16,186 nt of DNA from Pseudomonadota bacterium (GTDB lineage Bacteria > Pseudomonadota > Gammaproteobacteria > Xanthomonadales > Xanthomonadaceae): contig JAFAFD010000292.1 of the NCBI GenBank assembly GCA_023423675.1, forward strand, positions 1-16,186, read 5' to 3'. The notes under the pieces were generated by a model. The model was not told the origin of the DNA and made no database searches. It was given only the letters and a program-made list of their open reading frames with translations. Positions 1-7,847 of this stretch are shown in pieces. The first letter of the stretch is position 1, and each line of letters opens with the position of its first letter. The position numbers were made by a program, and so were the translations under genes.

Positions 1-150
1 GACCGGCAGCGTGGCCTGTGCGGCGGCATCACTGTCGGCGGCCGGCAGGCGGCCACCCAGGCCGAAGCCGGTGGCCAGCCAGGTGGCACCCGCCCAGCCG
101 GCCAGGGCCAGCAGGAAGCCGGTGCGCAGGGTGATCGGGTCACGTTTCAT
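1..150 (-). CDS. xpsN: Type II secretion protein XpsN (N-terminal 50 codons, cut by window edge)
   Basis: Only the first 50 residues are present; the gene continues below position 1. It begins MKRDPITLRTGF, followed by a hydrophobic Ala/Leu/Trp segment at about residues 11-28, which fits the inner-membrane anchor of a bitopic protein, and then a polar Ala-rich stretch. The ATG at 150-148 overlaps the gspM stop (TGA, 142-140) by 11 bp and has a GGAGGG Shine-Dalgarno about 6 nt upstream, so this start is firm. The family call rests mainly on position: in Xanthomonas the gene after xpsM is xpsN, whose product works with XpsL and XpsM at the inner membrane and may stand in for the GspC role, since this gene order has no gspC. 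The next gene outside the window should be the secretin xpsD. The visible sequence alone could not identify the family. Confidence 0.75.
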   Translation of the reverse strand, partial: MKRDPITLRTGFLLALAGWAGATWLATGFGLGGRLPAADSDAAAQATLPV

Positions 151-844
151 CGGTGCCCTCCGCTTCCACCGGCGGCTCGGCCGGTGCAGGGCTGGCATCG
201 GCGGCAGGCGCCGCTGCAGGGGCATCCATCGCAGGCGCGGCGGCGGCATCGCCACCGGCCCCGGGCAGCAGGTAGCCGGCCAGTTCGAACGACACGTCCA
301 GGCCCAGGCCCGATTCGTTGGCCGATTGCTGGAAGCGCTGCGCGATCAGGTTGAGGTTGTCGACGAACAGGCGCGGGCTGCCGGTTTCCAGGCTGTGCAG
401 CACGGTGGCCAGTTCGGCCACGCCACAGCGCAGGCGCACCTGCATGGCCACGCGCACGAATTCGGCATCGCGGCGGTTGTCGGTGAGCGGCGTGCGGTTG
501 CTGATGGTGCAGCTGCGGTTGCCCGGGCTGGCCGTGGCCACTGCGTCCTGCACGCGCGCGCCGAGGGCGGCGGCGGCGGCTTCGGCGGTGGCTTCGCGCA
601 GGAAACCGGGGCGCTGCTGCAGGGCCTCGCGGGTCTGCTGCAGGCGCTGTTCGATCTGCGGCTGCTGCTGCAGCTGTGCCTGCACGCGCTGCTGGCGCTC
701 GCGCAGTGCGGCTACGTCGTCGTTGATGGCCAGCAGCGGCTGGGTGAACCACGGGTGCACCAGCAGCAGGTAGGCCAGGCCCAGCACTGCCACCAGCAGT
801 GCCAGCGCCAGCCAGCGGTCACGGCGTGCGCTTGGCATCGGCAT
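140..844 (-). CDS. gspM: Type II secretion inner-membrane protein GspM/XpsM
   Basis: A 234-residue bitopic assembly-platform protein, expected to pair with GspL and couple the ATPase to pseudopilus growth. There is a short basic N-terminus, one transmembrane helix at about residues 11-30, a Gln/Arg-rich predicted coiled coil at 40-78, and then a probable ferredoxin-like periplasmic domain at about 115-195. The last 35-40 residues are a low-complexity Ala/Pro/Glu tail. The start at 844 is preferred over the in-frame ATG at 838 because AAGGAGG (857-851) lies 6 nt from 844. The gene overlaps the gspL end by 26 bp and the xpsN start by 11 bp, so translation is probably coupled. GspM proteins diverge quickly. 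The call rests on architecture plus position between gspL and xpsN, and is secure in this context. Confidence 0.9.
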   Translation of the reverse strand: MPMPSARRDRWLALALLVAVLGLAYLLLVHPWFTQPLLAINDDVAALRERQQRVQAQLQQQPQIEQRLQQTREALQQRPGFLREATAEAAAAALGARVQDAVATASPGNRSCTISNRTPLTDNRRDAEFVRVAMQVRLRCGVAELATVLHSLETGSPRLFVDNLNLIAQRFQQSANESGLGLDVSFELAGYLLPGAGGDAAAAPAMDAPAAAPAADASPAPAEPPVEAEGTDET

Positions 845-1982
845 CGGCCGCCTCCTTGGCTGGGGCGGCAGGGGCGGCGGCCGGGGCCACCAGCACCGGC
901 TGCAGCTCGGCGGTCAGGGTGAAGCGGTCACGGCCGCTGCCGGCGCCGTCGGCCTGCAGCACGCCCGTCAGGTTGACCTTGCGCCACTGCGGTGCGTCCT
1001 GCAGCAGCTGCACCAGCTGCGAAGCTTCGCTGCTGAGGCCGATCAGCTGCAGGTTGTTATTCTCGATGGCCAGTTTTTCCAGGTAGGTGCCGTTGGGCAG
1101 GCGCTGGGTCAGTTCGTTCCACAGTTCCACCGTGCTGGCGCGCTGGGCGCGCTGCTTTTCCAGGAATGCGGCGCCGTCCAGCAGTGCCTGCAGCTGGCTG
1201 CGCTCGCTGGCCACGCCACGCGCACTGCGGGCACTGCGCTCCACCTCTTCGCGCAGCGCGTCGGCGGCCTGGCGACGGTTGTCCAGCAGCTGTGCAGCCG
1301 CCAGCACCAGCATCACCAGCGCGGCCACGCCGAGCAGCAGGTTCCAGCGCCGCATCGGGTCAGGCCGTGCCTGCCGCTGCGCCTGCGGCAGCAGGTTCAC
1401 CTGCAGCGGCTGGCCGTTCGCGTCAAGGGCATCGACACCGGACAGCGCATCGGCCCAGGCACCGACCTGGCTGCGCCAGGCCTCGAGCTGGCGCAGCGGC
1501 CAGGCCACCAGTTCAACCTGCAGCAGGCCTTCGCCGGCACTGCCGCGTTCGCGCACGTCATAGCTGACCTGGCTGGATTCGAATGGCGTCTGCCGGTCAA
1601 TCTCGTAGCCGACCACCGCGCGCAGGCGGTCGCCGGCGGCCATCGGCAGGCGCAGGTTGCGGCGCAGGACCTGCGGTTCGGCCAGCAGCCAGACCCGCCG
1701 CAGGCTGCGCAGGCGCGCGTCGAGGACGCGGTCCAGTTCAGCCGGCTGGGTCGGCCATGGCAGGCTGGCCACGGGTTCCAGGCCCTGCCCGGCTTCGCGC
1801 CAGACCTGCAGCAGGTCGCCCTGCCGCTGCAGCAGCAGACGGGTCTGCGACCAGCCCAGCGCCCACTGCCAACGCGCCGGGACCCAGGCCAGCAGGGACT
1901 GCCGCCACCAGCGCAGGAAACGGCCCGCACCTGGGCCGATCCGCCCCTGCACCTGCCGCAGGCTGTCCTGCCATGCCGTCAT
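819..1982 (-). CDS. gspL: Type II secretion protein GspL/XpsL
   Basis: A 387-residue bitopic inner-membrane protein whose cytoplasmic domain recruits the GspE ATPase and whose periplasmic domain pairs with GspM. The cytoplasmic part (about 1-210) has an actin-like/PilM-related flavour, including a segment near 117-142 (ending in ETPF-like EIDRQTPFESSQVSYDV) typical of GspL/PilM-type proteins. A single transmembrane helix follows at about 213-233. After it come a charged helical region (240-280) and a PilN-like ferredoxin fold near 290-360. The C-terminus is an Ala/Pro/Lys-rich tail. The ATG at 1982 overlaps the gspK TGA in an ATGA junction, with a weak GGGAG about 12 nt upstream, which suggests translational coupling. 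The position between gspK and gspM matches the Xanthomonas xps order. Confidence 0.92.
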   Translation of the reverse strand: MTAWQDSLRQVQGRIGPGAGRFLRWWRQSLLAWVPARWQWALGWSQTRLLLQRQGDLLQVWREAGQGLEPVASLPWPTQPAELDRVLDARLRSLRRVWLLAEPQVLRRNLRLPMAAGDRLRAVVGYEIDRQTPFESSQVSYDVRERGSAGEGLLQVELVAWPLRQLEAWRSQVGAWADALSGVDALDANGQPLQVNLLPQAQRQARPDPMRRWNLLLGVAALVMLVLAAAQLLDNRRQAADALREEVERSARSARGVASERSQLQALLDGAAFLEKQRAQRASTVELWNELTQRLPNGTYLEKLAIENNNLQLIGLSSEASQLVQLLQDAPQWRKVNLTGVLQADGAGSGRDRFTLTAELQPVLVAPAAAPAAPAKEAADADAKRTP

Positions 1983-2842
1983 CTTGCTGCCATTCCCTGC
2001 TCCCAGCGAAGCACCGTGTAGGTTCGTCCGGGCACACCGCCCGATCCATTGCGTACCACCGCCTGCAGGACCGACAAGCGACCGCTGCCGTCGATGGCAC
2101 GGGTCTCGATACTATAGGTGCCGCTGCCGCTGGCAAGCATTGACGGCGCCGCACCGGAACCTTCGTCACGCTCCAGCTGGGCGCGCTGCGCCAGCACCTG
2201 CTCGGCATCCAGGCCCAATGCGGTCAGCACCGGCGCCCCCGCCGCGCGTGGATCCGGCCGCGCCTGGCGGCTGTACAGCGTCAGATACGGCAGCATCGCC
2301 GTGTACAGCGAGGCACGCATGCCGAGCACGCGCTGCAGTTCGCCCAGGGTTTCGAAGCGCTTGTTGCGCGGCCCATACGGCAGGCCCGCCGCTGCATAGT
2401 CCGGCGCCTCGGCGCCACCACCGGGCTGCAGCAGGCTGTCGGCGTCGCGCCAGTCGATGATGGCACCGGCCAGCTGCCGGGCCTGCTCGGCGGGCTCGCC
2501 CAGCGCCTGCAGGAATGCAGTCAGCAGCGTGGCGTCGGCCAGGTTCAGGTTGATCTTGCCGTTCTCGTCCAGCACCCGGATCTCGACCGGGACATCGTCG
2601 TACTGCCAGCGGTAGGTGCGTCCATCGGCCTGCCAGGCTGGCCGCTGCGGGTCCGGGCGCAGCCGCAGCAGCGCATATTCCAGCCCGGCACGGGCACGCT
2701 CCTGGCCCCGCGCGTCATCGTCGAGCACGCGCTGCTGCAGGTGCTCCACGCGTGCGGTCAGCGCAAAGGCACCGACCAGCGCGGTCATCAGCGCGATCAG
2801 CCACAACACCAGCACCAGGGCGGCCCCGCGCTGTGCCTTCAT
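1979..2842 (-). CDS. gspK: Minor pseudopilin GspK/XpsK
   Basis: A 287-residue pseudopilin, expected to sit at the pseudopilus tip in the GspI-J-K complex. The short leader MKAQRG ends in Gly6 and is followed by a hydrophobic helix (7-29). The mature +5 residue is Leu, not Glu; loss of Glu5 is typical of GspK and fits its tip position, where no subunit stacks above it. Family motifs visible are NGKINLN (94-100), IDWRDADS (129-136) and a basic/aromatic stretch with a helix-hairpin-like LGELQRVLGM (166-175). The start is placed at 2842, not an upstream in-frame codon, because it puts the prepilin peptidase site six residues in and makes an ATGA overlap with the gspJ stop. No good Shine-Dalgarno is visible, so it probably relies on coupling to gspJ translation. 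Confidence 0.94.
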   Translation of the reverse strand: MKAQRGAALVLVLWLIALMTALVGAFALTARVEHLQQRVLDDDARGQERARAGLEYALLRLRPDPQRPAWQADGRTYRWQYDDVPVEIRVLDENGKINLNLADATLLTAFLQALGEPAEQARQLAGAIIDWRDADSLLQPGGGAEAPDYAAAGLPYGPRNKRFETLGELQRVLGMRASLYTAMLPYLTLYSRQARPDPRAAGAPVLTALGLDAEQVLAQRAQLERDEGSGAAPSMLASGSGTYSIETRAIDGSGRLSVLQAVVRNGSGGVPGRTYTVLRWEQGMAAR

Positions 2843-3471
2843 CGTGCACCGCCCATGCCGCCGCTGCGCGGTGCGACCACCAGCGGCGGCCACGGCGCGC
2901 CACGCTGCGGCACGATCTGCACTTCCACCAGCAACGGCAGCCGCCGGGTGTCGTCCCAGCGCGGCAGCCAGTCGCTCATCTGTCCGTTGGCCGGGTCGAT
3001 GCCGCGGTAGCGCAGCGTCACTTCTTTCAGTGCGTCGGCCAGCACTTCGGGCGGACGCGGCGGTGTTTCCGGCAGGCGCTCGCCTTCCTGTAGCAGCACC
3101 AGGTCCAGCAGCAGGCGGCGCTGGCCGGGCGCGCCATCCACCTGCAGGGTATGCAGGTAGGGCCCGCCGCGACCGAGATAGCCGGGCAGATCGGCGACGA
3201 ACTGCATGCCTTCGTCATCGCCCTGGAAGAACACCGGCTCGCGGGTGGGATCGGGCACCTCGATCGGGCTGCGCAGCGCACCTCCCAGCTGGCGCCGCAG
3301 CAGCGCCTGCACCGCGCGCATGCGTTCGCTGTCGGCCGCGATCTGTTCGCCACGCTGGCTGACCGTCATCGCTGCACGCACGCTGGCGAATGCCAGGGCC
3401 AGGCCACCGGCCAGCAGCACGGTGGCCAGCATCACTTCGACCAGGGTGAAGCCGGCAGCGCGACGCTTCAT
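2839..3471 (-). CDS. gspJ: Minor pseudopilin GspJ/XpsJ
   Basis: A 210-residue minor pseudopilin. The class III leader MKRRAAG is cleaved between Gly7 and Phe8 by the prepilin peptidase, which then methylates Phe8. The sequence FTLVEVMLATVLLAGG gives Glu at mature +5 and the hydrophobic N-helix. The globular part contains short conserved stretches such as RYRGIDP near residue 165 and a terminal region rich in Trp/Pro. The start at 3471 is chosen over longer in-frame openings because it gives the canonical leader, has GGAGGG about 7 nt upstream, and forms an ATGA overlap with the gspI stop. In the established model GspI, GspJ and GspK form the quasihelical tip complex. GspJ-like length and order between gspI and gspK make the assignment firm. 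Confidence 0.94.
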   Translation of the reverse strand: MKRRAAGFTLVEVMLATVLLAGGLALAFASVRAAMTVSQRGEQIAADSERMRAVQALLRRQLGGALRSPIEVPDPTREPVFFQGDDEGMQFVADLPGYLGRGGPYLHTLQVDGAPGQRRLLLDLVLLQEGERLPETPPRPPEVLADALKEVTLRYRGIDPANGQMSDWLPRWDDTRRLPLLVEVQIVPQRGAPWPPLVVAPRSGGMGGAR

Positions 3472-3887
3472 CGTGCGCCCTCCAGGTCCGGCGGCAACAG
3501 GCGCAGGCTGCGCCACTGCAGTTTCTCGCGTTCGCTGTCGCCCCAGCGCACCTGCAGCTGCAGTTCGGCCAGCCACGGCGCACCCGGTGACTGCGTCGGC
3601 GCGACATCACCGGCACGCGGCTCGCTCCATGGCTGCACCTGCAGCTGCCAGTGGTAGCGGCCCTGTTCCCATTCGCCACTCTTGCTCCCGACCTGCAGCG
3701 GTGCGTCGACGCCGGCGCTGGCCAGCAGCGATTGCGCGTGCAGCACCGCACGGGTACGCAGCTCGCCATCGCGGACCTGACGCGCGCCGCCGGACAGGCT
3801 GCCCAGCAGCAGGGTCAGGGCCAGGCCCAGCAGGGCGAACGCCACGATCACTTCGAGCAGGGTGAAACCACGCGCCGACGGTTTCAT
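3468..3887 (-). CDS. gspI: Minor pseudopilin GspI/XpsI
   Basis: A 139-residue minor pseudopilin, the likely nucleator of the tip complex with GspJ and GspK. The leader is MKPSARG, followed by the mature start FTLLEVIVAFALLGLAL: Gly at -1, Phe at +1 and Glu at +5, all canonical for prepilin peptidase processing. The length is normal for GspI. An open frame extends 20 codons further upstream (to 3947) but would bury the leader inside gspH. The ATG at 3887 gives the canonical leader and an ATGA overlap with the gspH stop (3886-3884). The upstream Shine-Dalgarno is weak, so translational coupling is the likely mode of expression. Confidence 0.94.
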   Translation of the reverse strand: MKPSARGFTLLEVIVAFALLGLALTLLLGSLSGGARQVRDGELRTRAVLHAQSLLASAGVDAPLQVGSKSGEWEQGRYHWQLQVQPWSEPRAGDVAPTQSPGAPWLAELQLQVRWGDSEREKLQWRSLRLLPPDLEGAR

Positions 3888-4378
3888 TGCGCGCGCCACG
3901 GACCGGAACGGACCTCGCCGGTCAGCCAGCCGACATCGATGCGCCATTCGGCGGCGTCGCGCTGCAGGCGGATGCGGCCGCCGCTGGAGCCGCCATCGGG
4001 ATGGAACTCGATCACGCCCTGCCCCGGCACATCGCTGAGCTGCGCGGCGCCTTCAAACACCACCTGCACCGGCTCGGGCACGCTGCCACGGCGCTCGTTG
4101 GCGCCCTGCCAGCGGTGCTCGGCCGGTTCGATGACGAAGCGCTGCGGTTCGCCGCGGGCAATCGCCTGCGCGCGCACCATGCGCAGCTGGTTGGCGATGT
4201 CCTTGCCGGCACTGCGCAGCTGCATGCCGGCGAAGCCACGCGACAGGCCAGCCGCGGTGATCAGGCCGATGGCCGCGATCAGCGCGATCACCAGCAGCAT
4301 CTCCAGCAGCGACAGGCCGGCCGCGCGCCTGCCGGGCAGGCGCGGGCTGGGCAGCCGGCGCGGCAGGTACGGCGTCAT
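3884..4378 (-). CDS. gspH: Minor pseudopilin GspH/XpsH
   Basis: A 164-residue pseudopilin. The leader is unusually long and basic/proline-rich (21 residues, with PRRLPSPRLPGRR in its middle), ending RRAAG. Cleavage after Gly21 gives a mature start LSLLEMLLVIALIAAIG with Glu at +5. The +1 residue is therefore Leu, not the usual Phe or Met, which is tolerated by prepilin peptidases. The soluble part is a GspH-like beta-rich domain with an Arg/Gln-rich helix at about 50-75. The ATG lies 6 nt after the gspG stop, with no clear Shine-Dalgarno. GspH is thought to join the shaft to the I-J-K tip. An internal shorter start is possible but none gives a better leader. Confidence 0.92.
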   Translation of the reverse strand: MTPYLPRRLPSPRLPGRRAAGLSLLEMLLVIALIAAIGLITAAGLSRGFAGMQLRSAGKDIANQLRMVRAQAIARGEPQRFVIEPAEHRWQGANERRGSVPEPVQVVFEGAAQLSDVPGQGVIEFHPDGGSSGGRIRLQRDAAEWRIDVGWLTGEVRSGPWRAQ

Positions 4379-4384
4379 GCGGGA

Positions 4385-4828
4385 TTACGGCTCGTAGCGG
4401 ATATCGGCGTCGACGCTGCTGCCGCCGGTCTTGCCGTCCTTGCCCAGGCTGATCAGCTCGTAGGCCTGGCCTTCGCCCGGCGCGCGGTATTCCAGCGCGT
4501 GGCCCCACGGGTCGTTCAGATCGGCAGGCTTGGCATACGGACCCAGCCAGCCACCGACACCGGCCGGCGAGGTCACCAGGTCATTGAGCGAACCGGGCAG
4601 CTTGCCGGTGTCGATCTGGTAGTTGTCGATCTTCGAGGCGACGGTCTGCACCTGTGCCTTGGCGATGTTCGCCTTGCCGCGGTCGGCGCCGCCGAGCACG
4701 CGGCTGGCGACCAGGGTCAGCACCGCGCCGATCAGCACGATGACGATGATGATTTCCAGCAGGCTCATGCCGGTCTGGTGGCGTGCGCTGGCGAAGGACA
4801 GGCGGATCGGGCGACGGGAAGCAAGCAT
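4385..4828 (-). CDS. gspG: Major pseudopilin GspG/XpsG
   Basis: The 147-residue major pseudopilin that polymerises into the periplasmic pseudopilus. The 20-residue leader ends RHQTG; the mature protein starts MSLLEIIIVIVLIG with Met at +1 and Glu25 at +5. Family hallmarks in the globular domain are DLNDPWGHALEY (103-114) and a C-terminal acidic loop, GKDGKTGGSSVDADI (129-143), whose Asp131, Asp140 and Asp142 lie where GspG binds calcium, an ion known to be needed for stability. An AAAGGA-type Shine-Dalgarno lies about 8 nt upstream. The 49-bp gap to gspF is the second largest inside the operon segment and may allow separate, higher translation of this abundant subunit. I saw no convincing internal promoter or terminator in it. 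Confidence 0.96.
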   Translation of the reverse strand: MLASRRPIRLSFASARHQTGMSLLEIIIVIVLIGAVLTLVASRVLGGADRGKANIAKAQVQTVASKIDNYQIDTGKLPGSLNDLVTSPAGVGGWLGPYAKPADLNDPWGHALEYRAPGEGQAYELISLGKDGKTGGSSVDADIRYEP

Positions 4829-4877
4829 GGTCGGTCCTTTCAGTTGCGGTGAGTCGGGGTTGCAGGGAAAGCCATCA

Positions 4878-6101
4878 TCAACCGATGGCGTTGGTGAGGT
4901 CGTACAGCGGTACCAGCACGGCCACGATGACCGCGCCGACCACCGAGGCCAGCACCAGGGTGATGGCCGGCACCATCGCCGCCAGCAGGCGGTCGATGCG
5001 GCGGGCGCTGTCCTGTTCGAAGGTGTCGGCGGCCTTCAGCAGCATGGTGTCGAGCGCGCCGGACTCCTCGCCGACCTGGATCATCTGCAGGGCCAGGCGC
5101 GGGAAGCGCTTGCCGCGCGACAGCGCCAGCGAAAGGCCGGCACCGTTCTTCACTTCGTCGGCGGCGGTGTCCAGATCGGCGGCCAGCGCACGATTGCCCA
5201 GGACGTTGCGGGCGATGCCCAGCGCGCCCAGCAGCGGCACGCCGTTGCGCAGCAGCGTGCCGAGGGTGCGGGCCAGGCGCGCGGTTTCCAGTTCGCCCAG
5301 CAGGCGGCCGATGCCGCGCCGCTGCAGCAGCCAGCCATCCAGCGCCAGGCGCGCGGCGGGCTGGCGGAACTGGCGTTCCAGCAGCAGCGCCAGCACCGCC
5401 GGCACCACCAGCAGCAAAATCCACCAGTCACGCACGAACAGGCCCAGCTGCAGCACCGCGTTGGTGAACCACGGCAGCGCCACGTCCAGGCTTTCATACA
5501 TCTGCGCGAACTGCGGCACCACGTAGCCGAGCAGGAACAGCAGCGCACCACCGACCACCACCAGCAGGATGGCCGGGTAGACCAGCGCGTTGACCACCTT
5601 GCCCTGCAGCGCGCGGCTGCGTTCAAGGTAATCGGCCAGGCGCTGCAGGGTCTCGTGCAGGCTGCCACCGGCTTCACCGGCACGCACCATGTTCACGTAC
5701 AGGCGCGAGAACAGGCCGTGCTGGCGCTCCAGCGCAGTCGACAGCGGCGCACCGCCGCGCACCACGTCGCGGATGTCGGTGATCGCGCGCCGCGAACGTT
5801 CGTCCTCGGGCAGGCCGAGCAGGATCGACAGCGCGCGGTCCAGCGGCTGGCCGGCGCCGAGCAGGGTCGACAGCTGCTGGGTGAACTGCAGCAGCGCCGC
5901 GCCCTGCAGCGGACGCGGGCGGAACAGGTTGCCCAGGCTGCTGCCCCCTACCCCGCCACCCTCGGCGGCCAGGTGCGTTTCCATCGGCAGATGGCCCTGG
6001 TCCTGCAGGCGGGCGATCAGCTCGGCCTCGCTGGCCGCTTCCATCTGCCCGTCGAAGATTTCGCCGTGCGGATTCAGTGCCTTGTAACGATAGGTGGGCA
6101 T
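4878..6101 (-). CDS. gspF: Type II secretion platform protein GspF/XpsF
   Basis: A 407-residue polytopic inner-membrane platform protein that contacts GspE and GspL and is thought to scoop pseudopilins into the growing fibre. It opens with MPTYRYKALNPHGEIFDG, the typical GspF N-terminus. Two homologous T2SSF domains follow: about 70-193, with the helical motif FTQQLSTLLGAGQPLDRAL (73-91), and about 273-396, with the matching LARTLGTLLRNGVPLLGAL (276-294). Transmembrane helices are predicted at about 171-193, 214-241 and 373-398. Family motifs GEAGGSLHETLQRLADYLE (142-160) and GEESGALDTMLLKAAD (344-359) are intact. The ATG at 6101 is 24 bp after the gspE stop, with GGGAG about 14 nt upstream. 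The length is normal for the family. Confidence 0.97.
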   Translation of the reverse strand: MPTYRYKALNPHGEIFDGQMEAASEAELIARLQDQGHLPMETHLAAEGGGVGGSSLGNLFRPRPLQGAALLQFTQQLSTLLGAGQPLDRALSILLGLPEDERSRRAITDIRDVVRGGAPLSTALERQHGLFSRLYVNMVRAGEAGGSLHETLQRLADYLERSRALQGKVVNALVYPAILLVVVGGALLFLLGYVVPQFAQMYESLDVALPWFTNAVLQLGLFVRDWWILLLVVPAVLALLLERQFRQPAARLALDGWLLQRRGIGRLLGELETARLARTLGTLLRNGVPLLGALGIARNVLGNRALAADLDTAADEVKNGAGLSLALSRGKRFPRLALQMIQVGEESGALDTMLLKAADTFEQDSARRIDRLLAAMVPAITLVLASVVGAVIVAVLVPLYDLTNAIG

Positions 6102-6125
6102 GTCAGCGTCGATCTCCCGCGCGCA

Positions 6126-7847
6126 TCAACCCTCCTCGGTCACGCGCAGGACTTCCTCGATGGTCGTCTGCCCGCTCAGGGCCTTGGACAGGCCGTCTTC
6201 GTACATGGTGCGCATGCCGGCCTCGCGGGCGATGCGTTCGATCTCGCCCATGCCGTCGCGACGCATCACCGCGCGCCGCAGCGCGTCGTTCATCACCAGG
6301 AATTCCATGATGGTGGTGCGGCCCAGGTAACCGGTCGGTGCCAGTGCCGAGGGCTTCGGACGGAACAGGTGGATCGGCCCCTGCGGCTGCAGGCGGCGCA
6401 GTTCGAAACGTTCGATCTCCTCCGGCGAGGCTTCGTAGCGCTCGGCGTGGGTGGGTTCCAGGCGGCGCACCAGGCGCTGGGCGAGGATGCCGTTGATGGT
6501 GGACGTGAGCAGGTAATCCTCCACGCCCATGTCGAGCAGGCGGGTGATGCCGCCGGCCGCGTTGTTGGTGTGCAGGGTGGACAGCACCAGGTGGCCGGTC
6601 AGCGCCGACTGGATGGCGATGCGCGCAGTTTCCAGGTCGCGCATTTCGCCGATCATGATGATGTCCGGATCCTGGCGCACGATGCTGCGCAGCGCGTTGG
6701 CGAAATCCAGGCCGATCTGCGGCTTGGCCTGGATCTGGTTGATGCCTTCGATCTGGTATTCGACCGGATCCTCGACCGTGATGATCTTGACGTCGGCGGT
6801 GTTGAGCTGGCTCAGCGCGGTGTACAGCGTGGTGGTCTTGCCCGAACCGGTCGGGCCGGTGACCAGCAGGATGCCGTGCGGCTGTTCCAGCACCTTGCGG
6901 AACTGCGGCAGGAACGCATCGGTGAAACCGAGCCGGTGGAAATCGAACACGACGGTCTCGCGGTCCAGCAGTCGCATCACCACGCTTTCGCCATGCGCGG
7001 TCGGCACGGTGCTTACGCGCAGGTCCAGTTCCTTGCCCTGCACGCGCAGCATGATGCGGCCGTCCTGCGGCAGGCGGCGCTCGGCGATGTTGAGCCGGGC
7101 CATGATCTTGATGCGGCTGATGACCGCGGCAGTGAGGTTGGCCGGCGGGCTTTCGCCTTCCACCAGCACGCCATCGACGCGGTAACGCACCTTCAGGCGG
7201 TTCTCGAAGGGTTCGACGTGGATGTCCGAGGCGCGCAGTTCCACCGCACGCTGGATCACCAGGTTGACCAGGCGGATGACCGGCGCTTCGGAAGCGAGGT
7301 CGCGCAGGTGTTCGATGTCATCGACCGCGCCGCCTTCGCCATCGGCGGTTTCCACGATCGCGCCCATCGCGCTGCGGCCCTGGCCAAACCAGCGCTCGAC
7401 CAGGTCGTCGATCTCCGCGCGCATGCCCAGCACCGGGCTGACCGGCACGCCCAGCGCCAGCTGCACGGCCTGCTGTGGGTAGGCATCGTGGGCATCGGCC
7501 AGCCACAGGCGCACGCCGTGTTCATCCAGCGCCAAGGGGCAGACGTGGAACTGCTTGAGGAAACGCAGCGACAGCGGCAGGCCTTCGGCCAGCGACTGCG
7601 GCGGTGCCTCGGGCAGCTGTTTCGCTTCCAGCAATGGCAGGCCCAGCACATCGGCGCTGGTCTGCGCCTGGTCACGTTCGGACACCAGCCCCAGCCGCAC
7701 CAGCAGGCCCAGCAGGCTGCCGCCGGCTTCGGCGTGCAGCGGCCGTGCGCGCGCCAGGTCCCCTTCCTTGAGGCGCCCGCGCGCCAGCAGCGCATCGAGG
7801 ATGCGGCCTTCGGCGTCGTCGATGGCAGTGGCAGCGAGCGCGTTCAC
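6126..7847 (-). CDS. gspE: Type II secretion ATPase GspE/XpsE
   Basis: The 573-residue cytoplasmic hexameric ATPase that powers pseudopilus assembly. The N-terminal domain (about 1-170) is the part that binds GspL in this family. The C-terminal ATPase core shows Walker A GPTGSGKT (331-338), the Asp box ITVEDPVEYQ (356-365), Walker B DPDIIMIGEMRD (393-404) and the His box HLVLSTLHTNNA (419-430). The region 462-508, where many GspE proteins carry a zinc-binding pair of CxxC motifs, has no cysteine here; the only cysteine in the protein is Cys103. The start is a GTG (7847-7845) with AGGAG seven nt upstream; the ATG overlapping it by one base runs straight into TGA and is not a start. The gene is first in the xps operon segment, followed by gspF after 24 bp. 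Confidence 0.97.
   Translation of the reverse strand: MNALAATAIDDAEGRILDALLARGRLKEGDLARARPLHAEAGGSLLGLLVRLGLVSERDQAQTSADVLGLPLLEAKQLPEAPPQSLAEGLPLSLRFLKQFHVCPLALDEHGVRLWLADAHDAYPQQAVQLALGVPVSPVLGMRAEIDDLVERWFGQGRSAMGAIVETADGEGGAVDDIEHLRDLASEAPVIRLVNLVIQRAVELRASDIHVEPFENRLKVRYRVDGVLVEGESPPANLTAAVISRIKIMARLNIAERRLPQDGRIMLRVQGKELDLRVSTVPTAHGESVVMRLLDRETVVFDFHRLGFTDAFLPQFRKVLEQPHGILLVTGPTGSGKTTTLYTALSQLNTADVKIITVEDPVEYQIEGINQIQAKPQIGLDFANALRSIVRQDPDIIMIGEMRDLETARIAIQSALTGHLVLSTLHTNNAAGGITRLLDMGVEDYLLTSTINGILAQRLVRRLEPTHAERYEASPEEIERFELRRLQPQGPIHLFRPKPSALAPTGYLGRTTIMEFLVMNDALRRAVMRRDGMGEIERIAREAGMRTMYEDGLSKALSGQTTIEEVLRVTEEG

Noticed and set aside
11..922. Plus-strand open frame opposite gspM and gspL
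   Set aside because: A Gln/Arg/Gly-rich shadow of the minus-strand genes, with no domain or convincing ribosome binding site.
3888..3947. Longer start for gspI (and likewise for gspJ to 3576 and gspK to 2893)
   Set aside because: The extensions place 17-35 extra residues before standard short prepilin leaders, while the inner ATGs make exact ATGA overlaps with the preceding stops.
4829..4877. Internal promoter or terminator between gspF and gspG
   Set aside because: No hairpin or spaced -35/-10 pair is visible beyond the gspG ribosome binding site.
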